Shown here one piece after another: positions 1-4,829 of a DNA stretch of 5,351 nucleotides. The stretch's first letter is position 1; the number at the start of each line of letters is the position of its first letter. Under the pieces are notes generated by a model. It searched no databases and was not told the DNA's origin. It saw only the letters and a program-made list of their open reading frames with translations. Where the stretch lies: contig CAYSFO010000065.1 of assembly GCA_964430695.1 (NCBI GenBank), forward strand, positions 1 through 5,351, read 5' to 3'. The DNA is from MGBC108787 sp964430695. Lineage in GTDB: Bacteria; Bacillota_I; Bacilli_A; RF39; UBA660. The position numbers and the translations under genes were made by a program.

Positions 1-169
1 TAATAATTACATAATCTCCACAATCAACATGAGGAGTATAAGTAACTTTATGTTTGCCTCTTAAAACTGTAGCTGCTTTTGTTGCAATACGGCCTAAGTT
101 TTTACCCTCAGCATCGATTACATACCACTTACGTTCAATATTTTCTTTTTTTTGCATGAATGTTTTCAT
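1..169 (-). CDS. rplM: 50S ribosomal protein L13, N-terminal part (runs off the window)
   Basis: L13 is an early-assembly protein of the large ribosomal subunit. The 56 visible residues match the family N-terminus closely: MKTFM, then ERKWYVIDAEGKNLGRIATKAA, a stretch ending in LRGKHK, and YTPHVDCGDYVI, which is cut by the window edge. The ATG at 169 is preceded by AAAGGA at a normal distance, and the family normally starts MKTFM, so the start is firm. The gene has its own sigma-A promoter (253-281) and a structured leader. The truA-rplM neighbourhood is common in Firmicutes, where rpsI usually follows rplM; that part lies outside the window. Confidence 0.96.
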   Translation of the reverse strand, partial: MKTFMQKKENIERKWYVIDAEGKNLGRIATKAATVLRGKHKVTYTPHVDCGDYVII

Positions 170-246
170 GAATATTTTCCTTTCATCAGTTATTCCATAC
201 ATCACTTTCCCAGGGTGAGGCACTTCATAACAAATAAAATGTACCA
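170..246 (-). promoter_or_regulatory. Putative L13 leader (autoregulatory 5' UTR of rplM)
   Basis: The roughly 75-nt untranslated leader can fold into an outer helix GTTAT (231-227) with ATAAC (193-189), enclosing an inner helix TCAC (218-215) with GTGA (205-202). The segment between the inner strands is CCTGGGAAA. Firmicutes rplM transcripts are known to carry an 'L13 leader' thought to mimic the 23S rRNA site bound by L13, and the core here (GTGCCTCACCCTGGGAAAG) resembles my recollection of that element. The pairing is seen directly; the family assignment rests on memory of the motif and on its position. Confidence 0.66.
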
Positions 247-252
247 GTTAAA

Positions 253-281
253 ATTATATGCAACAAAAGGGGAAAAGTCAA
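253..281 (-). promoter_or_regulatory. Sigma-A promoter of rplM
   Basis: The -35 box TTGACT (281-276) and the -10 box TATAAT (258-253) are separated by exactly 17 bp. Transcription would start near 246. The -35 box lies about 15 bp beyond the stop codon of the upstream 141-aa gene, and no terminator separates them. rplM may therefore be transcribed both from here and by read-through from truA. Confidence 0.88.
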
Positions 282-296
282 ACGAAAATAGTAAAT

Positions 297-722
297 TTAC
301 CTTGAATTTTTGTAGTTTTCTGCTAATTCATTAAATTCTTGCATTGTAAATGTAGTTGGAACAATAGAATACGAACTCTCATATCTCCCTTTAACACTAT
401 CATAATTCTCTAAATTTGGATTAATTGCAACATTTGATAGAGAAGAACGAACAATATTATCAGAACCAATATATCCCCCACTTCTAGCAAGTTTAATACT
501 ATTGAATACCATATACAATTCTTCTCTAGGTAAACACTTTGCATATTCCCAATTTTCAATAATAAATGCACAAATTCCTTTTAAATAAAATGGAATTGAC
601 CCTTTCTTCTTACGAATGGAATAACACAAATCATTATATTTTTTATTTAATTCTAATCTAAATTTTATTTTATCATTTAAATCATAAGATAAATTTATTA
701 CATTCAACTCTTCATGCGTCAT
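297..722 (-). CDS. Uncharacterised 141-aa protein overlapping the end of truA
   Basis: I do not recognise this protein. It is soluble-looking, with no signal peptide or membrane segment. The N-terminal third is rich in Lys, Asn and Leu and looks helical. A central part contains KKGSIPFYLKGICAFIIENW and LPREELYMVFNSIKLARSGG, and a Ser/Tyr-rich stretch precedes a helical C-terminus near FTMQEFNELAENY. The start is the ATG at 722, which has GGAAGGAG six bases upstream; an upstream in-frame ATG at 833 would place 37 residues inside truA. The gene overlaps truA by 11 nt, which implies translational coupling. The slot between truA and rplM is normally short or empty in Firmicutes, so this is an insertion in a conserved operon. 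Codon use and AT content look like those of its neighbours. Confidence 0.8.
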   Translation of the reverse strand: MTHEELNVINLSYDLNDKIKFRLELNKKYNDLCYSIRKKKGSIPFYLKGICAFIIENWEYAKCLPREELYMVFNSIKLARSGGYIGSDNIVRSSLSNVAINPNLENYDSVKGRYESSYSIVPTTFTMQEFNELAENYKNSR

Positions 723-1440
723 AATAAACTCCTTCCAAATATAACCCCTGAGCTGGCGCGCAAGCCAATTGATAATCAAAGTTTTCCTCATATAGCATTC
801 TTTCAATGAATAGTATATCACATTTTCCTTCATTATAGGTAAGCATTGCCCCTACTATATTACGAACCATATAACGATAAAAACTTTTACCAGTAAAAAT
901 AATATCTACTTCATTCTTATCACATTTTATATCAATAGCAAATATCGTTCCATTTGAATTTATTCTTTCCCCTGAAACAAAATTATGAAAATTATGTTGT
1001 CCAACAAATAACTTAGCACATTCTTTTAACTTATCCACATTAATATTTTTATTATACATTAAATAATAATTATACTTTTTAGGGTCATATGCTCCACACC
1101 ATATTTTATAAACATATTTTTTCTGTTTTACGGAAAAACGTGCATGAAAATCATTTTCTACTTGCTTGCATTCTAATACATCAATATAAGGATGAACAAT
1201 ACTATTAATAGCAGTTTTAAGTCTATCAGAAGGAATTTCAACATCTAAATCAAAATGAGCGCATTGTCCATTTGCGTGAACCCCAACATCGGTTCTTCCT
1301 GCTCCCTTAATCACAACAGGACTCTTATTAATAATTGTTAAAGCCTCTTCTAAGGTCTTTTGAACACTTACTTTATCCTTTTGCCTTTGAAATCCATAAA
1401 ACTGACTTCCATCATAAGAAAATCGAATAAAATAACGCAT
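712..1440 (-). CDS. truA: tRNA pseudouridine(38-40) synthase TruA
   Basis: TruA isomerises uridines 38-40 in the anticodon arm of tRNAs to pseudouridine. The 242-residue length is normal. Visible hallmarks are the N-terminal RFSYDGSQFYGFQRQ (6-20), GRTDVGVHA (48-56) with the catalytic Asp at residue 51, the downstream FHARFSVKQKKYVYKI block, the FYRYMVRNIVGAML segment, and the C-terminal APAQGLYLEGVYYD. The ATG at 1440 begins MRYFIRFSYDG as expected, and AGGGA precedes it inside the upstream gene. It starts 2 nt after the stop of the degenerate ABC ATPase gene and overlaps the next gene by 11 nt, so it is part of a tight operon. In most Firmicutes ecfT lies directly upstream; here it is absent. 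Confidence 0.97.
   Translation of the reverse strand: MRYFIRFSYDGSQFYGFQRQKDKVSVQKTLEEALTIINKSPVVIKGAGRTDVGVHANGQCAHFDLDVEIPSDRLKTAINSIVHPYIDVLECKQVENDFHARFSVKQKKYVYKIWCGAYDPKKYNYYLMYNKNINVDKLKECAKLFVGQHNFHNFVSGERINSNGTIFAIDIKCDKNEVDIIFTGKSFYRYMVRNIVGAMLTYNEGKCDILFIERMLYEENFDYQLACAPAQGLYLEGVYYDA
729..736 (-). promoter_or_regulatory. Ribosome binding site fixing the start of the 141-aa gene
   Basis: GGAAGGAG lies inside the last codons of truA, six bases before the ATG at 722. It is the strongest Shine-Dalgarno match in the truA region and favours the 141-aa start over the longer 178-aa reading. Confidence 0.8.
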
Positions 1441-1442
1441 AG

Positions 1443-2078
1443 TTACACTTCCCTATAAATGGCTTTAATAAGCTCTTTTATATCTAAATATGTATTTAAT
1501 TTCTTTTGATTTTGATTCACATATTTTACAAACTCTACAATTTTAGGAGTTCCTAGTAAACGTAACAAGTTCTCATTATAAAAATCTGGATTAGCAAAAA
1601 CTTCTAGTTCATTACGACTATTCTTCACAACAATGCGATCTACCAAATCAATCATAAAATCCAAGCGACTATCAATCAAAACAATCGTTTTATGAAAATT
1701 TCGAACTAGTTTTTTAAATAACTTCTTAAAAAATAACAGTTCTTTTTCCATAAAATAATAATCAAATTGATAGAGTACAATATAATCGGTATTTTTAATC
1801 AATAAAATAGCAAGTTCAACTTTTATAATTTCTGAAGAAGACAATACCTGCATTGATTTTAAAAGAACTTGTTCTTGTAAAGAAACTAACTTTAAACTAT
1901 CTAAAATTCTTTTATCTTCACAAGAAACTTTACTTAAAATATAATTTTTAACAGTAATATCACTATAATCATCTCGAATTTTAACGAAGCAATCAAAAGT
2001 AGAAGGAGAGTAATGCTCTACATCCAAGCAATTAAAAGCATTAATTTTGCCTTTTTTAATTAAAGAATTTATTTCCAT
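1443..2078 (-). CDS. Degenerate EcfA2-like ABC ATPase lacking the P-loop
   Basis: This 211-aa protein is best read as a relic or repurposed second ATPase of an ECF-type (energy-coupling factor) pair. Position supports this, since it sits between an EcfA1-like gene and truA. The back half has the order of an ABC ATPase: LSSSEIIKVELA (79-90) where LSGGE..RVALA is expected, TIVLIDSRLD (131-140) where the switch-region T..I..THD is expected, and a C-terminal KELIKAIYRE typical of EcfA2 ends. The front has no Walker A, because only about 40 residues precede the segment ITVKNYIL. The Walker B Asp-Glu positions appear to be Gln-Phe (104-105), and the H-loop His is Ser137. It should therefore neither bind nor hydrolyse ATP in the usual way. 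It overlaps the preceding gene by 10 nt. The reading frame is intact. The family assignment is an inference from motifs and context. Confidence 0.72.
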   Translation of the reverse strand: MEINSLIKKGKINAFNCLDVEHYSPSTFDCFVKIRDDYSDITVKNYILSKVSCEDKRILDSLKLVSLQEQVLLKSMQVLSSSEIIKVELAILLIKNTDYIVLYQFDYYFMEKELLFFKKLFKKLVRNFHKTIVLIDSRLDFMIDLVDRIVVKNSRNELEVFANPDFYNENLLRLLGTPKIVEFVKYVNQNQKKLNTYLDIKELIKAIYREV

Positions 2079-2794
2079 AACATACTCACTAACTCCTCTT
2101 TAGATAGACACATCTTATCAATTAACCCATATGACTTTAATTGAAGAGATAAATCGACATAAAATGGCAAACCAATACCAAGCCTTTTTAATAACTTTTC
2201 TTGCTCTAAAACTTGTATTGTCTTTCCCTCCATAGCAACACGTCCTTGATCTAAAACAATCATATAGTCATAATTCAAAGCTTCTTCAATCCTATTTGAT
2301 ACAGAAACAATCGTAATACCATTTTCTTTCGCGTAGGAAAAAATCTCATCTACTATCTCTTTTTTCAAAAAAGAAAAAAGACTATCAACAATTAAAAGTA
2401 CTGGTTTCTTAACAATCGCTGCACAAAGTAAAACAATTTTTTTCATTTGTATATCTAACTCGTTTGGGTTTTGTTTCATTCGTTCTTTTGGAATAAAATG
2501 ATGAACGATTTCTTTTTCTGCTTCCTCTAGAGCCAAATACTTTAACTCATCTTCTAGAGAGTTTGTATAAAAAGCATTCCTATCAAATACAACTTCAACT
2601 GACCCATTTTTTTCTATTTCTCCAGCATACTTTACTTGATTTGCTATAGCTTTTAACAATAATGTCTTACCACTAGCACTCGTTCCACAAATAAAAGTAT
2701 TAACATGACAATAGAAACTTAAATGAATAGCATCTAATAAAACAGTATCTTTATCATAAACAGATAAATTTTTAATTTCCATTATTTTTTCCAT
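2069..2794 (-). CDS. Degenerate EcfA1-like ABC ATPase with intact Walker A
   Basis: In a canonical ECF vitamin transporter, EcfA1 and EcfA2 power uptake through EcfT. This 241-aa protein has the EcfA length and layout: an N-terminal MEIKNLSVYDKD strand, Walker A GTSASGKT (37-44), and the C-terminal GIGLPFYVDLSLQLKSYG with a closing EELVSML, both typical of EcfA. Most other motifs are altered. The Q-loop Gln is Asp71, LSGGQ is LDIQM (113-117), the Walker B Asp is kept (Asp137) but the catalytic Glu is Ser138, the D-loop Asp is Lys144, and the H-loop His is Asn167. ATP binding is plausible, but normal hydrolysis is unlikely. I chose the ATG at 2794 because GGTGG lies four bases upstream; the ATG at 2782 is an alternative. 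The next gene overlaps it by 10 nt. Confidence 0.82.
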   Translation of the reverse strand: MEKIMEIKNLSVYDKDTVLLDAIHLSFYCHVNTFICGTSASGKTLLLKAIANQVKYAGEIEKNGSVEVVFDRNAFYTNSLEDELKYLALEEAEKEIVHHFIPKERMKQNPNELDIQMKKIVLLCAAIVKKPVLLIVDSLFSFLKKEIVDEIFSYAKENGITIVSVSNRIEEALNYDYMIVLDQGRVAMEGKTIQVLEQEKLLKRLGIGLPFYVDLSLQLKSYGLIDKMCLSKEELVSMLWK

Positions 2795-2815
2795 ACATCC
2801 ACCAACTTATTCCCT

Positions 2816-2821
2816 ATTATA
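2816..2821 (-). promoter_or_regulatory. Possible -10 box for the ABC-truA operon
   Basis: TATAAT follows three TTG repeats, just downstream of the divIC terminator and 21 bases before the ABC start codon. No recognisable -35 box lies 16-18 bp upstream; that stretch is the terminator's U-tract. The TG does not fall at the extended -10 position. Its placement between a terminator and an operon start is what argues for it. Confidence 0.42.
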
Positions 2822-2834
2822 CAACAACAAAAGC

Positions 2835-2857
2835 AAAAAAAAAGAGTTTTTACTCTT
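2835..2857 (-). terminator. Rho-independent terminator of divIC
   Basis: A perfect 6-bp stem AAGAGT/ACTCTT with an AAAA loop (2857-2842) runs into nine T residues (2843-2835) on the transcribed strand. The divIC stop codon TAA (2852-2850) lies within the loop and 3' arm, so the hairpin overlaps the end of the coding region. The stem is short and AT-rich, but the T tract is strong. Confidence 0.78.
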
Positions 2858-3158
2858 GAACACTACTTGGTAATTTTATAATTACTTCATCTGGAAGAGA
2901 ATACAAATATTTCTCTCTAGCGTAACGTGCTACATAATCACTATCTTGCAATTTTGTAATTTCAGATTTTAAAGATTCCTCCTCATGCAATAAATCACTA
3001 TATTGACTACTAAGCAATGTAATTTCATTTTTATTCTTTAAAATTTGACAAAAATCATTAAAAACGCTAGTAATAATCGTAGCAATTAATAAGAGAATTA
3101 TACTTGATAAAAAAGTTAAACGACGTTTAGTTTTTTTTGTAATCTTTTTCGTTACCAT
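2850..3158 (-). CDS. divIC: Cell division protein DivIC (FtsB/DivIC family)
   Basis: DivIC is a small bitopic membrane protein of the division septum that works with FtsL and DivIB/FtsQ. The 102 residues show the family plan: a basic cytoplasmic N-terminus (KKITKKTKRR), one membrane segment (about 14-33), an extracytoplasmic coiled coil (about 38-72), and the family signature DSDYVARYAREKYLYSLPDE (72-91). The start is the ATG at 3158, with AGGAG eight bases upstream. An in-frame TTG at 3164 would leave only two bases to that site. yabQ-divIC adjacency matches Bacillus. The gene has its own strong promoter in the end of yabQ and its own terminator, so it can be expressed during growth independently of the spore genes upstream. 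Confidence 0.93.
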   Translation of the reverse strand: MVTKKITKKTKRRLTFLSSIILLLIATIITSVFNDFCQILKNKNEITLLSSQYSDLLHEEESLKSEITKLQDSDYVARYAREKYLYSLPDEVIIKLPSSVQE

Positions 3159-3166
3159 AGACAACT

Positions 3167-3171
3167 CTCCT
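3167..3171 (-). promoter_or_regulatory. Ribosome binding site fixing the divIC start
   Basis: AGGAG sits eight bases before the ATG at 3158 and two bases before the alternative TTG at 3164. The spacing selects the ATG. Confidence 0.8.
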
Positions 3172-3185
3172 ATAATCTACTAAGG

Positions 3186-3214
3186 ATTATAACATTAAAA
3201 ATTCATTCTTTCAA
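3186..3214 (-). promoter_or_regulatory. Sigma-A promoter of divIC, inside the end of yabQ
   Basis: The -35 box TTGAAA (3214-3209) and the -10 box TATAAT (3191-3186) are separated by 17 bp, and an extended -10 TG precedes by one base (TGTTATAAT). The -35 box consists of the final Leu-Lys codons of yabQ, so promoter and coding sequence share the same bases. The transcript would begin near 3179 and leave a leader of about 20 nt. Confidence 0.85.
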
Positions 3215-3508
3215 TTTTTTATCAAAAACTTTACAAAATTTTCTTATTTTTTTACGGTAAGTACATCCAAAATAAAATCCTAAAAATAAGACAAGTATAA
3301 AATAGATGTGTATAACTCCATAATTTACCTTATACATGAATAACACATATAATAAAGCTATATTCGTAATATAAATACCTGTAAGAGCATACTGAACAAA
3401 CCAATGCTTCTTTTTAATAAGCTTATAATTCAAAAGACTAGTCCAATAAAAGAATATACCAAAAATAAAGGAACAAACAAAAGAAAGTAATTGAATTTTA
3501 TAATTCAT
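3203..3508 (-). CDS. yabQ: Spore cortex biosynthesis protein YabQ
   Basis: YabQ is a membrane protein that localises around the forespore and is needed for cortex peptidoglycan formation in B. subtilis. The 101 residues hold three predicted membrane segments (about 5-25, 38-59 and 66-83) and then a basic tail (RKKIRKFCKVFDKKLK), as in the YabQ domain. It is about the length of that domain alone, without the long C-terminal extension seen in some homologues. The ATG at 3508 shares its A with the TAA stop of yabP, and no good ribosome binding site precedes it, so translation is probably coupled to yabP. The last codons double as the divIC -35 box. Confidence 0.88.
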   Translation of the reverse strand: MNYKIQLLSFVCSFIFGIFFYWTSLLNYKLIKKKHWFVQYALTGIYITNIALLYVLFMYKVNYGVIHIYFILVLFLGFYFGCTYRKKIRKFCKVFDKKLKE

Positions 3509-3798
3509 TATTTAAACAGTTTACTAAAAAAGCTTTCCTTGTCTTGTTTACTTTCAGAATCTAAATAGGTAAAACTATTAATTTTTCCTTTAATTTTTAC
3601 ATTACCATCATGTGTATCTAGTCTCAATATTTCAAGCCCGCTTCCCTTTAACAAAATAACCCCCATATTACTTTCCATTAAAAACTCTTCATTGTCAAAG
3701 CTTGAAATTTTTTTAATCCCTGTCAAGAATATTTCTCTACGATCACTAATTTTTAATTCATGTCCACCTAAAATAATATTTTCCACTTCTCTATCCAT
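3508..3798 (-). CDS. yabP: Sporulation protein YabP (YabP/YqfC family)
   Basis: YabP is a small mother-cell protein linked to spore cortex formation. The 96 residues follow the family pattern: an early GGHELKISDRREIFLTGIKK (11-30), SSFDNEEFLMES, GVILLKGSGLEI, a Gly-containing KIKGKINSFTYLD, and a C-terminal SFFSKLFK. The start is the ATG at 3798, ten bases after GGGAG. A GTG at 3807 is in frame but only one base from that site. yabP and yabQ are joined by a one-base overlap and follow a sigma-E-type promoter, which agrees with known mother-cell expression. The RqcP/YabO gene that precedes yabP in B. subtilis is not here. Confidence 0.92.
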   Translation of the reverse strand: MDREVENIILGGHELKISDRREIFLTGIKKISSFDNEEFLMESNMGVILLKGSGLEILRLDTHDGNVKIKGKINSFTYLDSESKQDKESFFSKLFK

Positions 3799-3808
3799 AA
3801 CTAACACG

Positions 3809-3813
3809 CTCCC
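3809..3813 (-). promoter_or_regulatory. Ribosome binding site fixing the yabP start
   Basis: GGGAG lies ten bases before the ATG at 3798 and one base before the in-frame GTG at 3807, so it supports the ATG. It also lies very close to the expected sigma-E transcription start, giving an unusually short leader. Confidence 0.6.
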
Positions 3814-3818
3814 AATAA

Positions 3819-3847
3819 AGAGTATGAATAAATAAGAAAAAATATGA
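3819..3847 (-). promoter_or_regulatory. Sigma-E-type promoter of yabPQ
   Basis: TCATATT (3847-3841) matches the sigma-E -35 consensus (G/T)(A/C)ATATT. After 14 bp comes CATACTCT (3826-3819), which matches the -10 consensus CATACA.T at all specified bases but one. Spacing and position directly before a mother-cell sporulation operon agree. The predicted start point falls near 3812-3816. Confidence 0.72.
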
Positions 3848-3856
3848 TAATCTACT

Positions 3857-4330
3857 TTACATTAAAGATTTCTCTTGAATTAAATCTAAAATATTTAGAA
3901 CATCTTTGACTAAGTCATAAGTATTTAAATTAATACCATACATTTCATTCTTCGTAATTTCATCTAAAGAGTCAAAAGCATCTAAAAGTATAATATCTAA
4001 CTGTTTATTATATTTAGCATTTACTAAATATTTAAAAATTTTACCTAATACTATTTTTTCATTTGAAGAGGTACTCATTATATCCGTTATAGCATTTTGT
4101 AAATCTTCCTCAAAAAAGGAAAGATATGGAAAATCAAATTGACAAACATCCAGATTCATAAAAACCATATCTGCATCAAAGCCTTCAAAATATAATTTAT
4201 ATAATAAATCTTCTAAATTAGAAACAAAAACAATCTCAAAACCATCATAGTTATGCTGAATGGAATTTAGAAAGTGAATTACATTTGTAGAAAAACCAAA
4301 ATTATCGCTTGCAAATAAAATTTTTTTCAT
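3857..4330 (-). CDS. Uncharacterised 157-aa protein between spoVG and yabP
   Basis: I do not recognise this protein. It is acidic and soluble-looking, with no signal or membrane segment. The pattern of short hydrophobic strands alternating with helices suggests an alpha/beta fold: MKKILFAS (1-8), FEIVFVSN (31-38), DADMVFMNLD (52-61) and LDIILLDAFD (111-120). The first strand followed by acidic residues, and a strand ending in Asp61, loosely recall a response-regulator receiver or flavodoxin-like fold. I see no convincing full set of receiver residues, so no function is assigned. The ATG at 4330 is preferred because GGGTGAT precedes it and a sigma-A promoter lies between it and an in-frame ATG at 4375. 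The gene stands alone between a terminator and the yabP promoter, with no clear terminator of its own. Confidence 0.82.
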   Translation of the reverse strand: MKKILFASDNFGFSTNVIHFLNSIQHNYDGFEIVFVSNLEDLLYKLYFEGFDADMVFMNLDVCQFDFPYLSFFEEDLQNAITDIMSTSSNEKIVLGKIFKYLVNAKYNKQLDIILLDAFDSLDEITKNEMYGINLNTYDLVKDVLNILDLIQEKSLM

Positions 4331-4333
4331 TTT

Positions 4334-4340
4334 ATCACCC
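4334..4340 (-). promoter_or_regulatory. Ribosome binding site fixing the start of the 157-aa gene
   Basis: GGGTGAT matches the downstream half of the Shine-Dalgarno consensus (AGGAGGTGAT), so its short three-base gap to the ATG at 4330 is reasonable. Confidence 0.65.
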
Positions 4341-4355
4341 AAATAATTAAAGCTT

Positions 4356-4383
4356 ATTATAACACAATCATTCATTATGTCTA
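4356..4383 (-). promoter_or_regulatory. Sigma-A-like promoter of the 157-aa gene
   Basis: The -35 box TAGACA (4383-4378) and a perfect -10 box TATAAT (4361-4356) are separated by 16 bp. The start point would be near 4349, giving a leader of about 19 nt. The promoter overlaps the only longer reading of the gene, which supports the internal start. Confidence 0.68.
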
Positions 4384-4448
4384 TAAAATTTATAATCTAT
4401 CTTATAACACGATTTTGAGATTTTAAATGTAATAAATATTTACCCATT

Positions 4449-4472
4449 AAAAAAAATCTAGTTTCCTAGATT
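4449..4472 (-). terminator. Rho-independent terminator after spoVG
   Basis: A perfect 7-bp stem AATCTAG/CTAGATT closed by a GAAA tetraloop (4472-4455) is followed by eight T residues (4456-4449) on the transcribed strand. It lies about 20 nt past the spoVG stop and separates spoVG from the 157-aa gene. Confidence 0.9.
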
Positions 4473-4491
4473 CTCTGAATATCTAAACTTA

Positions 4492-4755
4492 TTATTCAGC
4501 TTCTTCTTTATTATATTCTTCCAAAATAGCACTTTGGAACATATTACGAACATCGGTATTAATTGGATGTGCAATATCCTTATACTCTCCTGTAGCAGTC
4601 TTTCTACTAGGCATAGCTATAAATAAACCATTATCACCTTCAATGATTCTAATATCATGGATAGCAAATGAATCATCGATAACTACTGTAGCTATTCCTT
4701 TCATTCTATTTCCTTCTTTTTCGAATTTACGAACTGTTACTGATGTAATTTTCAT
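4492..4755 (-). CDS. spoVG: Septation regulator / RNA-binding protein SpoVG
   Basis: SpoVG is a small, highly conserved nucleic-acid-binding regulator that affects septation, sporulation and other processes in Firmicutes. The 87 residues match the family throughout: MKITSVTVRKF, then KGIATVVIDDSFAIHDIRII, GDNGLFIAMPSRKT (40-53), the YKDIAHPIN motif (58-66), and a short acidic end (NKEEAE). The C-terminal tail is slightly shorter than in Bacillus. The ATG at 4755 has AAGGAG at normal spacing. It is preceded by a sigma-A-like promoter and followed by a terminator, so it is probably a single-gene transcript, with possible read-through from veg. Confidence 0.97.
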   Translation of the reverse strand: MKITSVTVRKFEKEGNRMKGIATVVIDDSFAIHDIRIIEGDNGLFIAMPSRKTATGEYKDIAHPINTDVRNMFQSAILEEYNKEEAE

Positions 4756-4794
4756 GTTTACACTCCTTCTAAAGTTTTCTAGTAACTTAATATC

Positions 4795-4823
4795 ATTTTA
4801 AAGCATAAATGCAAACTAATCAA
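4795..4823 (-). promoter_or_regulatory. Sigma-A-like promoter of spoVG
   Basis: The -35 box TTGATT (4823-4818) and the -10 box TAAAAT (4800-4795) are 17 bp apart, starting seven bases after the veg stop codon. The leader would be about 33 nt. I find no sigma-H-type pair (AGGA..., GAAT) here, although spoVG is the classic sigma-H gene in B. subtilis. Confidence 0.68.
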
Positions 4824-4829
4824 GAGTTT

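Noticed and set aside
291..300. Perfect 10-bp palindrome GTAAATTTAC next to the rplM -35 box
   Set aside because: It could be an operator, but it is short, AT-rich and partly made of the stop codon and last bases of the upstream gene; chance is sufficient.
152..334. Plus-strand open frame of 60 codons
   Set aside because: It runs antisense across the rplM start, leader and promoter and has no ribosome binding site or protein-like pattern.
723..833. 37-residue N-terminal extension of the 141-aa protein
   Set aside because: It lies wholly inside the truA coding region and has no ribosome binding site, while the ATG at 722 has a near-perfect one.
3855..3867. CTTTA/TAAAG hairpin at the stop of the 157-aa gene as a terminator
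   Set aside because: The stem is only 5 AT-rich pairs with a 3-base loop, and no T tract follows.
4331..4375. 15-residue N-terminal extension of the 157-aa protein
   Set aside because: It would overlap the -10 box of the gene's likely promoter, and the internal ATG has a Shine-Dalgarno match.
4803..4812. Small inverted repeat GCAT-ATGC in the spoVG promoter spacer
   Set aside because: Four-base arms are too short to claim an operator.
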